NCBI RefSeq assembly: GCF_021155765.1
Contig: NC_060105.1
Span: 6,570,001 to 6,634,000, forward strand
Direction: 5' to 3'
Source: Diprion similis
Lineage: Eukaryota; Arthropoda; Insecta; Hymenoptera; Diprionidae
Length of the DNA: 64,000 nt
Shown here: positions 14,152 through 27,412 of the stretch, in pieces
Numbering within the stretch: the stretch's first letter is position 1
Layout of the letters: the number at the start of each line of letters is the position of its first letter
The notes under the pieces: model-generated
Told to the model about the DNA's origin: nothing
Database searches by the model: none
Seen by the model: the letters and a program-made list of their open reading frames with translations, nothing else
Made by a program: the position numbers and the translations under genes

Positions 14152-15473
14152 GAACGGAGTTCCTGTCAGTCTTTATAAACGGAGCGATGGCGCAGCCGCC
14201 GATAAGACGTCGAGGTTCGCGTCGAGGCGGTATAATATCGACGGACAACGTGGCGGCGGAGTCTCAACGTCAGGAGGCGTCGATCTACAGGATATCGCGA
14301 ACATCCCGAACATCAAGTGCACCACCGCCGCGACAGGATGAGGAAGACGATTCCCGGGTTTCCCCGATCAGCCAAAAGTCCGTCGAGAGTTCGGCGAGCT
14401 TCACGTCGCTGCTGGACAACCTCTCGACGGCGAGTGAGATCGGCTCGATGCTGACGCCCAGGTCGGAGCCGGTTAGCCAGAAGGTAATCGGGGTCAGTGT
14501 GACCTCGACGGTCGAAGCGACCCCGTACAAGGTTAGAGTGGAGCACCACGTCGACGACGAAATGACAACCCCGACGACGACCCCGATCGCCTTCGTTACC
14601 CCCCTTCCCGCCCTGACGGCTGCCGACGAGCTGAGCAACATCGTCTCCGAGTCAAACCGCAGCGAGTTCTCCGTCGACGAGGGCGCCCCCCGAAGTAGCT
14701 GGCGACTCCGGCCCAGAACCACTACCCCGAGGACTCGAGGCTTGCGGCCCTCCCACCGCCACCACCGCAAGGAGACGGGCGAGTCCGTCGAGGCGACGGG
14801 GCCCGACGGTAAGGCCCCCCATCCCCAGGGCCGGAAGGCGGGCCGGCACTACCAGACGCTCCTCTTCACCCAGCACCCGTCGCGGCTTTACGGAGAGGCT
14901 GAGAAGTCCTACGGCGAGCCGGCGCGGGTCTACTCGGAGCCTGCGCGGGTCTATTCGGAGCCGGCGAAGGTCTACAGCGAGCCAGCGAAGGTCTACGGAG
15001 AACCGGAGCGCGTTTACTCCGAGCCTTCGAAGGTCTATTCCGAGCCCGCAAAGGTCTACTCCGAGCCTGCAAAGGTCTATTCCGAGCCAGCGAGGGTCTA
15101 TTCGGAACCAGCGAAGATCTACGGACCTGACGGACGCCCCGTTAAACCCTCTGACGAACCGGAGGAGCAGAATTACGAGGTTGACGAGGCCGTCAGCGTC
15201 GGGAGCAACGGCAATGTCCACGGACTACAGGCCGTCACCGAACCCTCGGGGCCCCAGGACCCCGACGATGGGCATAAGGTCGGCTACGTCGTCGAGGGGA
15301 GGAACTACCGCAGGTATAGAGTCGAGGAACGCACACCCGACGGATTCATCGTCGGCGAATACGGCGTCGTTAGTCACGACGACGGATCGCTTAGAGGCGT
15401 TCGATACACCGCCGATAGCAGTATCAATCCTCAGCTCATTCACGAAACTCTTATGAAGTTTCTCGCTCTTTAG
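14152..15473 (+). CDS. Cuticle-type secreted protein with YSEP heptad repeats (5' exon missing)
   Basis: This is a GC-rich open frame that ends at TAG 15471-15473. The chosen start is a candidate 3' splice site (TTCTAGCAG before 14152); 14079 and 14170 are alternative acceptors. Just after it, the hydrophobic FLSVFINGAMA followed by QPP looks like the end of a signal peptide whose beginning lies in an unfound upstream exon. An internal Met at 14188 is a less likely start. Next come an acidic Ser/Thr-rich part, an Arg/His-rich part, about ten seven-residue repeats (VYSEPAK/R; 14907-15121), then a C-terminal region of about 65 residues (from about 15274). That region contains YRVEERTPDGFIVGEYGVVS and RYTAD and resembles a divergent Rebers-Riddiford chitin-binding domain (chitin_bind_4), known from arthropod cuticle proteins. 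A role in cuticle is inferred from this. It stands alone, about 23 kb upstream of tailless. Confidence 0.75.
14907..15121 (+). repeat. Coding 21-bp minisatellite (VYSEP heptads)
   Basis: There are about ten in-frame 21-bp units, each encoding V-Y-[SG]-E-P-[AS]-[KR] with few substitutions. Third positions vary (TCGGAG, AGCGAG, TCCGAG), so the array is not freshly duplicated DNA and the peptide pattern seems to have been kept. The regularly spaced Tyr and Pro are typical of structural extracellular proteins. Confidence 0.9.
15274..15470 (+). other. Rebers-Riddiford-like chitin-binding region
   Basis: This is the C-terminal region of the cuticle-type protein. It shows a spaced Gly/Tyr pattern: GYVVEGRNYRRYRVEE, then TPDGFIVGEYG, then DDGSLRGVRYTADS. 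The G-x-Y-x-V-x-D-x-G-x-x-x-x-V-x-Y-x-A-D layout is that of the R&R consensus. It departs from the classical RR-1/RR-2 core, because the usual Y-x-A-x-E-x-G-Y and the Pro-x-x-Pro end are altered. A profile search with chitin_bind_4 would settle the class. Confidence 0.6.
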
Positions 15474-18400
15474 GTCATACTTTGAGATTGTCGATTTTTT
15501 TTTCGCGCTGAATTTTGTGTATTTTTTTTTTAAAGGTTTCGATCTCTCATGCTTGATCGAAAAATCTTACAGTAGCGAACGAAATTGAAGATGAACGCAA
15601 TATTTGGGTATTAAATCTGCGCTGTGTCCTAATCGTAAATAACAGATTAGGATTTACTTATCCCTTAGAAATCGAGAGAAATGAAACATCGAAACTCAAA
15701 ATTGGGAAAGTAAATTTTCGGTTAAGCTTGATCGAACGAAACTCTTCGGGTAGTGATGTTTTGTCATGTTTAAAATTACGAGCCCACGGACCTCGCAGAT
15801 ATTAAAATTCTGCAAATAAGAAAGAAAAAACAAAAAAAAAACGGAAAAACAAAAAACTTTGTGCCGAATTTTTAGCGAGTTCTTTGTTGCTCTTGCCAAC
15901 TCAACTGCCTCACCCTAATTTTAAGCTTATATAATAGATTCTACACAAGTCCATTGACGTGGAATGAATCGGAGTCTCTTTGCTTCTTGTGATTTAGTGA
16001 TCGAGGCGGTCCTCGTATTAGCGATTAGAATTATTTATATGCAAGCCGCGTCTGTGATCGCTGCAAAAATTAGACAAAGGAAATATACGAAAAAAAAAAG
16101 AAATTGAAAAAATACGAGGAGGTGTGAATACCGTCATTCCAATACGCGTACTAGTATTTTCAACCACTACGAATTTCATTATTGATAATGGCAAGAATCT
16201 GACATTCATATCCAAGCTATTATCGAACCACAAACCGAAACCTCTCGCGATTATAAATAATTGCTCATTTTCTACGTGCGTGAGTTTTTTTGTTTAATTT
16301 TTTTTTCCTTACATTTTTTTCTCTTCTTGTTTATGAGCAGTCAATATAATCGTGCATCGATGGTTATATATATATATATGGATATGGATGCTTGCTGGAA
16401 AAAAATAGGAAATGTTACATTTAAAAAAAATCTTGCTTCCTCGCATTGTAATCGTAAAATGATTTGCTCATTGTAGAAAATCTTTTGCATATTTCATCAT
16501 ATCAGTTTATACGAATATAATAATCACTTATTATACAGTAACGTATATGGATTGATAAACGAATGTACCATCAGCTAACTTTAACAAGATATTATTTGTT
16601 TTTTTCTTTACGTAGTTATTTTTAGAAATATTTTCACCGCATTTCATATATTGCCTTAAAGTGGTGTGATTATTTAATTGGTTCATTATTTATGAAAAAA
16701 AAAAAAAAAAAAAAACGTACGAATAATAATTAAAATAGTTTTGTGAGATGGTCAATATCGCATCGAAGTTGAGGTAACATTGCATCAAGTTAAAAAATGT
16801 GAAATGCAATGTACTTTTCTCGTAATTATGATCTGATTGAAGAAAAAAAAAAAAAATAAGTAAAATAAAGAAAATCGTCGAGCACTCACCCTGCAAACTG
16901 AAGATCGACGAATATTGACAGTCTCTCGAAACTCGTACGGCGGTTAAGGCTTCTGTGACGAACAAGTTTCTCCGATGGATTGATCGGCGGTAGCCAGAGC
17001 CCTGAAAATCTAAGCATGTAATTTATCCTGAAGAATAATCTAGATAAACTAGATTAATTAACGACGGGCTTCGCTAGCGTGGATCCGAACCAATTTGTCA
17101 CGGCAGCAATTCCGCACCCGCCCCTCTCCCATGTAGATCGTATACGATAAACTAATTTAAGGATGTTACGCAATATGTTATAACAATTTCAACCAACGTC
17201 CGTCGTGTAATCGAAACATCTCCATCATCGAATAAAGTCTCTTCAATAATATTATAACGATAATTATCCAGAATCTTAGTTTAATTTGACATAATAAATT
17301 GTAAGAGCAATACATTTTCGCATAAATAACTTATAGTTTTATATAATCATTTTAACTTATAAGTAGCTTATTTTCCCTTTATATATAATTACCTCATTCG
17401 TTGAGACAGTTCCTCTTGCGGTTCGGATGATGACCATGTGACCAGCAGCGCCTTCAAAATATAAACGAAAAAAAAAAAATAAAAAAAATAAAGAAAGGTA
17501 TTATTTGCACTGATTTATACGTCAGTATCTCACCAGATTTTTTCACCTGTTCCACTAAATCTGCTTCTGAGATTCAAAATAGTGAAAAATCAGCGAACGA
17601 ATGGATGAATCGGGGTCTTGATTTTTCCAATATGTTTTCAGTCACTTACCATATACTCGTATATGTATGATGTACAAATGGATATACGACGCGCCGGTCG
17701 CATTGATCACTGCGAAAATACTGAATAATGCTCATTTTTCTACCGCACATATACATTATATAATAGTATGTAATTATTGTGAACGGTTTTAAGCCCCGCA
17801 TATACGGTATCGTATATATAGTCTCAGTATGCAACGTTGTACGTGTACCAAGTTGAAAGCGAGATATAGTTTTATAAGCGACACTTTTATATGCAATATA
17901 TAATACGAGTAAAACGTACAGTGTAGGTAATATTTACTGTCAAATGTATACACACATGCACACACACACACTGACAAACATACACACACACACACACACA
18001 TATATATATTGTAACGATAACACGATATAGTGCTGTGCCTTGGCCATTATTCAGATGCCGTTTTACAATAAACTCATTGTCGTATGAATAAATATGAAAA
18101 ATTATTACACGTTTACCCTGCGCACCCTGCAAATATCCTGCATTATCCTTGCCTTTGAGTTTCTGCTGATCGGAAATCAGGCCACGGTCCTTTTCCGGTG
18201 GTAATCGCGGAGAAAAACTTTCCACGATCCGTAGGCCCGCGTAATTTGGTCAAGGGAATATTTTTCCCACGATGAATAATACGATTTCCGATGAAAATCA
18301 TCATCCCGAGAGGCTAATAACAGTTTCGTCCAGTCTTTAAACGCCTCTCATTCCGCGCATAGTTTCATCATTTATGCGATTTTGACCGAGCAATGAATTT

Positions 18401-21400
18401 CACTGTAATCGTAATTGAAGCTGATAATTGACTCGAGTTTTATCGAAGTATGCACTTTGTTCGATAATAATTTACTCGTACTCAAGATCACGATCATTCG
18501 CGTCGTGAGCTTTAACCGATATTGTCTTCTCGTAGCGGAGGCGAGGAATAAAAAGAAGGGAAAATACGTGAAAAAATGAAGTAAAAAATAATCAGATAGA
18601 ACGAGACGAAACGAAACAGCCAGCGAAATTACCAATCCACCAAAGGTTTTGATTATCTCCGAATGTGCAGCGACGCGTTAAGCCCAGTTGTTACGATTAC
18701 ACTTTTCGTCACCTTTTTTTTCTCCAAATTTCTCTCCTCTTCTTTCCGATCCTTGCGCAATGGCTCGCCTCGTACACACCCGGCAACACATTACAGTACA
18801 TTATCCACTCGCGTAGAAGTCGTCCAAGAAGTCGATTCTACTTAAAAGCAGCCTGAAAACGATTGTCGGTTGCACAACTTTCACAGTGAGGCGCTGGCTG
18901 CTCACACCGATCGCCACTATCTCACGTGTTTTGTTGCCCGACGATCATCTCTGCTGCAACAAATCCAAACCACCGAGAATCACGGGCTCGAGTTGCCGGC
19001 ACTAATCGGTCAACGAATATCAGCTGCTCTTGAATCCCAGATCTCGAATCCTCGTCCGAATTCCTAGATCACGAATTCGTTTTGTCGAAAAACTTTTCCT
19101 CTCCATTATTCAAGCTTCTATTAGAGGTTTGGAAGTGATCGATTGATTCGATTTCAAGGGCTTAGCGAGATAACCGATTTTCACACTTTGGTTAAAATCA
19201 TCCAAGATTTGTCACAGACAGGAGACAAAGAAGATAAGTGAAGAAGTTAGTGATCGAAGAAACGCGGTTATTTCAATTATATTCCAGGACCTCAAATGAA
19301 AAAAAGCAAACGACGGAGAATAAATATAATAATTTACTGGCGTTTAAAAATCAGGGGTTAAACGATGCTGAATATATATATATCCCGAAGTACCCATTTA
19401 CTCGTTTATTAATATTTCCCGCCAATCGAGCGTCTTTACGATCTCGAATAAAAGATACAACAAGAAGGCGATATCTCGGCGAGGCAAGAGCCGTTTACTA
19501 CAGCCTGACCTTTGATCACCGATAGTTATTAATTGATTACTCTGTATATTCAACCAGCTGTCGTGTCGAATTAGTTCCGATGTTAAATTATAATCGGATA
19601 AGTTCAGCGGAATTTTACCTTGCTCATAACGAAGCGCCGATTAGGAAACTGTGTAATTAAGCTTCTTTGGTGATGTTTTTTACATGCTTTACAAAAGATC
19701 AGCGTTTAGCAGATTTGTGCCTCTTGTATTCAACGCAGCAAGTTCACTTGGGTTATAATTAACCCGTAATAACACCGAGTCACCGTTTCTTACACCGCGG
19801 TTTGCTCGGATTTATGATTTTGTAATTATATCTTGGAACTATATGTACCGGCTATCCATTGTTGTATCACAAGGAGTAAATTCTTTTGTCGCAAATAGCG
19901 TCGGAGTCTTGCCATAAAAATTAAAACGCAAGTTATTATTCACTACCGCAAATTGCAAAAGTGATTCGGCGATATTGCAGTCTATTTATTATCGCCAATT
20001 GGGTCAATATTGCGTCGTGGAATTATTTCCATGGTCAGAAAATAGCACGAAAGAATGGTATTGCGAAAACAGAAAAGTGCGACTGCGTTGAAATGAAAAT
20101 AACAGTAAAACGTACGAAGTAAATTCTGTTTACTCGCGTGATATTCGGAACTTTTAATTTATACGAGCGATCGTGCAATTTCCTTTCAATTTTGCTTTGC
20201 AATAAATTCGCGCAATCGGTGGGAATATTCGAAGGCCCAAGTCAATTTGGCAAGACGTAAACGACGCAGGTACGTCTCGTTGGCACGTGATAATACGCAC
20301 TCGGGATAAAACGATAATATAAACTCGACCCACGGCTCAGTCAATAAATAATACATGGATATGGTAATCGAAGACAAGCTAAGAGATGAAAACAAAAAAA
20401 AAAAACAGAAATAATGTAGAACTGGTTCGACCAGGAAGTTGAAGAGAGACTTGGTTTAAGCTTGCAATTTTATCATCGAAGGAATCTCCCGTGGTACTCG
20501 CGTCTCGTGAAAATATATATATCCTGGCAAAAAATATTGTCTTGCATGGCATGGTATGTATATGTATAAGCTCGAATTCCGACGGGAATTACAGCCGCGT
20601 TTATATTGATGCTGCCCACTTTATCTTCTTGGGATCTTTATCTTCTCTTCAATCTGCACACTGCTGAGATTAATTTTTCCCATTTTAATCTCGTATTATT
20701 GCTCGGCTTGATCGACATAATTTGACACTCGTCAGCCACCAGGTTCCCCGTCGAAGCCCATATTCTTCCCCTGCCTTTTTTTCTCAGATGCCTTAAATTA
20801 GATTAGGGCAAACACGTCGAGGACGCTGTTGGTCGGATGGAGTCAACGGCCACCCGATATTTCTGCAGTTTCTTCACCTGTCAGACAAGGTCGATAAAAC
20901 CAGTTGCAAAATCCGATCACGCACTGGAAAGAGTGAAAAAAAAACACACACACAAACACAAACTCCGATAAAAAGGGGGGGAGAGAAGATTGAGTCAAAA
21001 AAGGAGGCCTGGTAGTGAAAAATCGTCCGAGTATCTCTGCAAAAAATACGTAGTCACCTGCACCGACGTAGGTTCACTCGATTTATAGATCCTTAATTAG
21101 ATCTGGTAGATCGGCGAGAGACAGAGATCGTTAATTAGCTACAATAATTCGTCATGACTAAGTGTAAATGTAAATCGATGCTGTTGAAAAAGTTCTTTAT
21201 GTTAAAAAGGCACGTGGGATTATAAAAGGATTAATGGGAGCAAAGGATTATTTATATTGTAGCAGAAATCGAACTCTATGCTCAATAGTTTTCAAATGTC
21301 AACCAGTTATTATTCCCATCTATATTCGAGATTAATACCGATTGAATTCCGTCAATGGTTGCCATTGAGGAAATGAATGCGTTACAAGTTTTTTCTCTAG

Positions 21401-24400
21401 CAAAAAGTTGAAAAATTTATCAATCAAGCTTAGTTATCAGAGCCTACGATTCATTGGAAAAGAAGCTTCTGTCGAATGAAGACAGGAAACTTGGCTAATG
21501 TATATTTTTTGCCTGATCAAACAAAAATACTTGTTCAAATCCTTCGACTTATTTACACACTAGTACAATTAAACTGATCGTGTAACGTGTATCAGTTTCT
21601 TCAATTAAACAGGATGATAAGAATCCTGAAAATCGATCGAATCAGTGCACGAACTTTGAAATCAACGACAATCAAGCATGAAATAAAATATCTTTATTTT
21701 TTCGATATCGATCTACCGAAAATGGAATCTTCAAATTGCTTGGAAGATGAACGAAACAAACGTCGTGGCGCCAGCGTTCGGAATTTTATATCGGCGCTTC
21801 TCACGCCTGATTGTACGCAGCCGTCGACTCGCGGCTGCTCCGTCGGTAAGTTAGAAAAATACGTTGCCGGTAGTCTCAGGCGGATTGCAAGCAGAGCCAC
21901 CGCCAATCGACGAGACGTGAGCGGTAGCCGCTACGGCGGAAATCCCTGGTAGGCAACTGTCAACACCGGCACGTGTCGCCACTCGATATTGCAGGGGCCT
22001 CATCTTATTGTGCAAATAATTGAAACCCTAATCCCCGCGACGTTTAAAGTGACAACCGGGCCGTCGGTCCGTGAACAATGAGGAAGCCGACGGTTTTTTA
22101 TCTCTACTTCGAGGTCGCAATTCTGCAACCCCGAAATGGCGATCCGGCGGAACTCCCGCTTGTGCACGTCTATTATTGCGGACTTTACACACGTGCCTCG
22201 ATCCGTCCAAAGCATTTATTTATCAGCCCTCAAGCCAGGATTTTGACGACGCTTTAACGCGATCTCTTTACTCTAATCCTCCTGTCTGATATTCGATTCA
22301 CTCCATCGGAAAGGGGTGGAAGTAAGAGGTCGAAATTCAATTTCGAAATTGCCAGAACAAATGGGAAGAGACTTTTGACCACGCTGGTTTGGAGGAATTA
22401 TTCACCTTACAATTAAATGCAAGAGTTTCAATTTTTTTACAATTCTATGAACAAACAAAATAAAAAATACATTTCTTATACCAGTTAATTACCAGGGGAT
22501 TGATTCTAGTGTTTTTTAATTAATATACTCGAAGTCTAGCAGCAAGTTATCGGCATAGCAAAAGCGGTAATTTTCGGGCAGCTGATAACAAACGGAGCTG
22601 AATTTCTGCAGAAACATTCTTATTAGTCTTGTGGTTATTTTTCTTTAAAATTTTTTTTATCAAACAGAATAATCACCTGATGCTAAGATGCCTACAGCGT
22701 GCACAGATAAAGCCGAGTGCTATTTTTTCGTCCTTTGATGAGTAAATAAAAATGAAAAGAAAACTTAGAAATAAGAAGAGGAATAATGAAAAGAAAAAAA
22801 TCACAGAGTGAAAGAGACGGAGACGTCGTACCACCTGTACCTGCTCTTCGCCCCGGTCCAAGTCCAGACTCCCGCAGGATCAGCTCGCCTCGCTATCCGT
22901 ACGCGGACAATATTCCCCGGAGGCATTCAGAGAGCATCAGAGATCCTCGATAAAACATTGAATGCTCGCGGGTCCCATTCAGACACACATAATACTATCT
23001 GGCTCGTTCATTTGTGCTCGAGCAAACAAAAACCGAGCCGGAAAATGTCACCGTGTAGTGTGCCTTATGCGTGATCCCACACGGGGCTTAAGCCTCTTGT
23101 ATGACAATCGCTAAACGTGTTTCGACGATTGTTCGTCAATCGTTTCGTCCATCGTCTACTGCAGCTAACTCAACGAGGGTTATAGTGGGAGCCTCGAATC
23201 GATCTTTGATCTACCTTGTCGCTTTCGAATCACGTTTCTTTGCCGCAAACACGCTTCGGGATATCCCAAAAGATCCTCACCATCCAACGCTGCGTCGGTC
23301 TGCATCGAGTGCGCACCGTATGAGAAAGGCAAACACTTTTACCAACGAATCGCATTCTGTTCTCTTTATCCGAAAGATTTTTCACTCCGACTTCGGTAGG
23401 TCTTTCTAGAGAAACTTTGTATACAAAATAGTGAAAATACCAACACAGAGAATGTAATTCAAACGGAAAGTTACGCGGGGAAACGAAATCAACCGGAAAT
23501 CAACTTCCGTAATTAGAATCAGGAGCGTTGATGTTGCCAGGGCAATATGGCGTCGCACTGGGCAATCAGCTGACCGTATATTTGAGCGAATGGCCGAGAA
23601 ACCTCGCGCAAGTTTTGGGACTTTTATTTCTTCATTTCGTCGTTTCGAGTTGGTAGATAATAAAATCCTAGACAAAAATCCAATTTTGTGATTATATGTG
23701 TCACGGTATTTTCTCCGACTCTCAGATCACCTGAAAATTCAACAATTTGTTACAAGGATAAGGAAGACCCGTGACCTTATCGGTCTGATTTGAAAGTCCA
23801 TATTTTACCTGCGAAGACACAGCCCGGGATTGAAGGGGGTGAAAGTGCGGTGGGTGATAATTTGTCACTTTTGAGGGCATTGCCGAGTGCCAAGGGGGGC
23901 GGAACTCTCATATTCATTCTTCGCCTCGTCCTGCACCCCGAAAACGCAAACGTTCGGAGGACTGGTGTGACGTAATCACGTTAAGTGATCCGTCGCTCGC
24001 TGTCAAGTGAAACCCGGCCACCACCGCCATTAGAGTACGTTTCACCCTGCGGCGAGCGTTAAGCGTCTACATTTATACCTAAGTGTAAATGTATCTACAC
24101 TTTATGTACGTATAGTATATGTACTATATACATATACACGGGCACACTGCGAAGGCACATGGCCCCCAACGCCTTCGGTGCCCACCTATATTTATCCCCC
24201 CCAAAGCGAGCCCCACGATTTTCTTCAATGACACCCCGGGAATTCCCCACTTCTTATCCGCCCCAAACATAAAACCGGCTGTGCGCAACTTTACAGCCCT
24301 GCAAAAACAATCCGCAAACACGGAAAAGAGGGGATGTTTGAGGGTACTCGAGGGGGCAGATATGAGAGAATTTTCCCTAAATTTGCGGAAACGATATTGC

Positions 24401-26900
24401 ATTGAGAATGATTTAATTTGAGAGAGTGTTTACACTATGATTACTTATCATGACGACAAAACGTATATCGTTAAAATAACGGTTTAAATATTATTAGAAT
24501 CACAAAATGATTTGGTGAAACTAACTTCTTAGTTTGATTATAGTTGTTAATACTACAAATTCTGGTTATTGCAACATCAAATCTATTTGTTTAGTTATCT
24601 ACATTTTTTTAGTCATACTAAGACCGTAACATGAGATTATCGTTACGTCAACATGCAATTACCGCGATAGTTACAGGCAAAATGTAGTACGGGTGATCGT
24701 GATCAAAATAAATTTTTAGTTATGGTATAAAAATGAAAATGGTCATGGACTGCATCTATAGTAACCACAACTTGAAATTTTTTTTCAATAACAATGACGA
24801 TTTCGATTACTTTTTCCCCTGCCATAGGAAATCGTCCCTTCAATACACAATTCTTACCTTAAATTGAAACGAATTTTTGAAAAACATCTCCAACATCCGC
24901 TCCATCTGTTCAATTTCTGGCATAACACACACCGACTTTCTGGCAGGCAAGAAAATATTAAATTCTATGCAAAGATGAGGAAGATTCGACACTGAAGGAT
25001 CGTAAAATGAAAGAATCGAAAATTGGAATAAATTACACGGTGTGTGCGCACTTGCCTTTTTGTGTTATGTGCATTAGGCGTAAATGTGTGTATTATATTA
25101 TTATGTCTGGAGAATAGTTTCCCACAAGCTATGAAAGACGTAGAGATATGCGGGCTGACGTTGCCCGCCGCGATCCCGTTATTGTTTTTCAAGTACCTTT
25201 CATAGGAGGCCTTCTTCACTTCAAGAATGGACCAACTTCTTCACCGGCACTCTACACCGTATGCGTGTCCTGCTTTACATCCACGCATCCACGCACGAAC
25301 TTGAGTTTTGGTACAGTCGTGGCCAAATCGTGTGAGGAAATTATCGCGTATGTTGTTGACCATGTAAAGTAGAAAAAGTGTTACTTGTTTTACCCACCGA
25401 ATAGTATAATTCTTTCGTATGAAATTCGATGAAAAAAATTATACCAGAAAATTTGTAACTACGAAAAATTAGAGACATTTTTTGGTATAATGTAGAGAAA
25501 AATATCATCAGCCGAAAAATATTCTTTAATGTTTGAATTTCTTTTTCTGCAATACCGTGACGGAGAATCAAAACATTCGCAATTACTGCAACAGCTAATT
25601 TTTGACAGACTAAATCGAGGACCGATATCGTTATCGAAAATCGACGAAGATCGGTAAGTTCATGGAAATTACGTCACATCGAACTTTGGGCATCCAAAAA
25701 TGCTCCCGAAATTCTGGAGAGCTTCGGAATCGCGATTTTTATCTAGGAATCATCGATGCGCGGAATTCTATGGGTAGAAAATCGGCAAGCAATTTGTGGA
25801 TGACTGTATTGTAGGGCACGAATGCAGGTAAGCAAGTCCCCTCAAATAATGCCCCTGCAGCTACTCCCGGGCTCGATCCCTCATCTTTCACTCCCTTTTC
25901 CTCCATCGCACGCTCACCCTTGTGGGCCAAAAGGGGCCCCCAGCTCACTCCGCTCCCACTCACAAGACAAATATTTATATCGCGAGCACCCGCTGCGCCA
26001 TTGTCAAACAACTTGTAACGACGCTGCTTTGCCTCGATAATTTCTCTAGGGTTCTCGACAAGTGTTTCGCCAATTGGTTCGAGGAATGAATACAACTTCA
26101 CACAACATTCTTGCAGAGCGATCAGGACTCCGTATAAAGTGTAATAAAATTTGTGGGAAAATGAAAATGTCCGCGGAATAGTAACGAATATAGAGAAACA
26201 CAATGAAAACTAAGTGCGAATGGCAAGTTTTATCCTTTAATTCCTGCGGGAAGGAAGGGTGGGACGTGAGAAAACCTGTTCAACGGGCAAAAATCAAGAA
26301 TCAAAGAACAAAAATCACGGACAACAAACACGCAAGCAACGCGAAGAGAAAGGAGAAGAAAAAGGACTCGGGTATGGTCGACCCACCGTCGCCTGGCAAA
26401 AGGGCAGCCGAGGCAGAAAAGGGAATGAATACGCATGCGGGGGTGGCCCTTTCGACGCGATGGGCGTAGCTTCGGGAGCCCCGAAAAATCTAATGGCTCA
26501 TCGGCACCTGGTCCTGCAGGACTACACGGATGTGCGTCGTTACCGCATCTAAATGCGACGTGTTTCTACTGCGTCAATTCCGCCCCGTCACCCATTCATG
26601 GTTAATTAACGTGTTACGTATGAGTAGGCGAACAGCACAAATTTGCATTCAGTTATCGAAGAAATGAATAAATCGACACGTTATTAGCATGTTTCTGATT
26701 TTTTCAAACTTTTTAAACAGTTTAATTGATACAAACGCCTTAGTGACAAATTTTGTTATCAAAGTCTTTTGTTAGTCAAAGCAAACTAATCCTCCGAAAA
26801 TAAAATTCTTGTTGCAAATAATTTGCCAATTTTACAGGGGATTTAATAACGTGTAAAATTTCGCTTTGAAAAACGGAATTTTTTCAATAACATAGTTATC
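15474..26900. other. Intergenic AT-rich stretch
   Basis: No gene recognised. A variant polyadenylation signal ATTAAA at 15610-15615, 137 bp after the cuticle-type stop codon, may end that transcript. Poly-A tracts lie at 16695-16715 and 17469-17480, and a CA/TA microsatellite at about 17949-18010. The open frames in this stretch are short, overlap one another on opposite strands and lack motifs. Confidence 0.6.
17949..18010. repeat. CA/TA microsatellite
   Basis: Interrupted runs of CA dinucleotides (with ATG and TGACAAA interruptions) pass into a short TA run. It is a simple sequence with no sign of function. Confidence 0.85.
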
Positions 26901-27187
26901 GCGGTTCGCAACTCTTCGAAAGACGAGTAGATAAGAATGTGAAAAACTAAAAAAATAGAAGGATACGATCCTTGGAATTTTTTTTCATAAGATTTAACGA
27001 ATTCACAATTTATGAAGGTAATACGAAAATAAGGAATAACGTACTTTGGATGCCCATACCTTGACCTTCCTACGTTTTAAAATTTCATATACATACAACA
27101 GATTTTTGTCTTTAAAACTTGAATCTTGTAATCCTTCTATTTTCTGATTCTTCTTAGTTTTCAACAGAACGAGTAGTTAAAAACCGC
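26901..27187. repeat. Probable foldback element
   Basis: The left end starts GCGGTTCGCAACT and contains GAAAAACTAAAAAAATAGAA. The right end, read on the minus strand, starts GCGGTTTTTAACT and contains GAAAACTAAG and later AAAATAGAAGGATTACA. The arms match discontinuously, so this looks like an old inverted-repeat element of about 287 bp. No coding capacity is seen. Confidence 0.4.
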
Positions 27188-27381
27188 AAGCCTAAAATTC
27201 AAGCTATGTACGATTCGAGGATCTTATTTCGATTCTATAAGCCGGAGAATTACCAACGCGGAAAGAGATGGAGATAAAATCGAAATAAATAAAGTCCAAA
27301 TCAAAGACGTCCATAAATCGCAAGGTGATAATGGAATTCTCAGCGGGATAGGGAAGGAGTCGCATTGATAGGGAGCTGCGA

Positions 27382-27412
<31 letters not shown>
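27382..27412. repeat. (CGT)n microsatellite
   Basis: About ten uninterrupted CGT/ACG trinucleotides in otherwise unrecognised DNA. Confidence 0.9.

Noticed and set aside
14285-14770. Minus-strand frame of 161 residues and others opposite the cuticle-type exon
   Set aside because: These are shadows of the GC-rich, codon-biased plus-strand exon; the minus-strand translations show no sensible domain.
25739-26203. Minus-strand frame of 154 residues
   Set aside because: No recognisable domain, several low-complexity stretches and no splice or promoter context.
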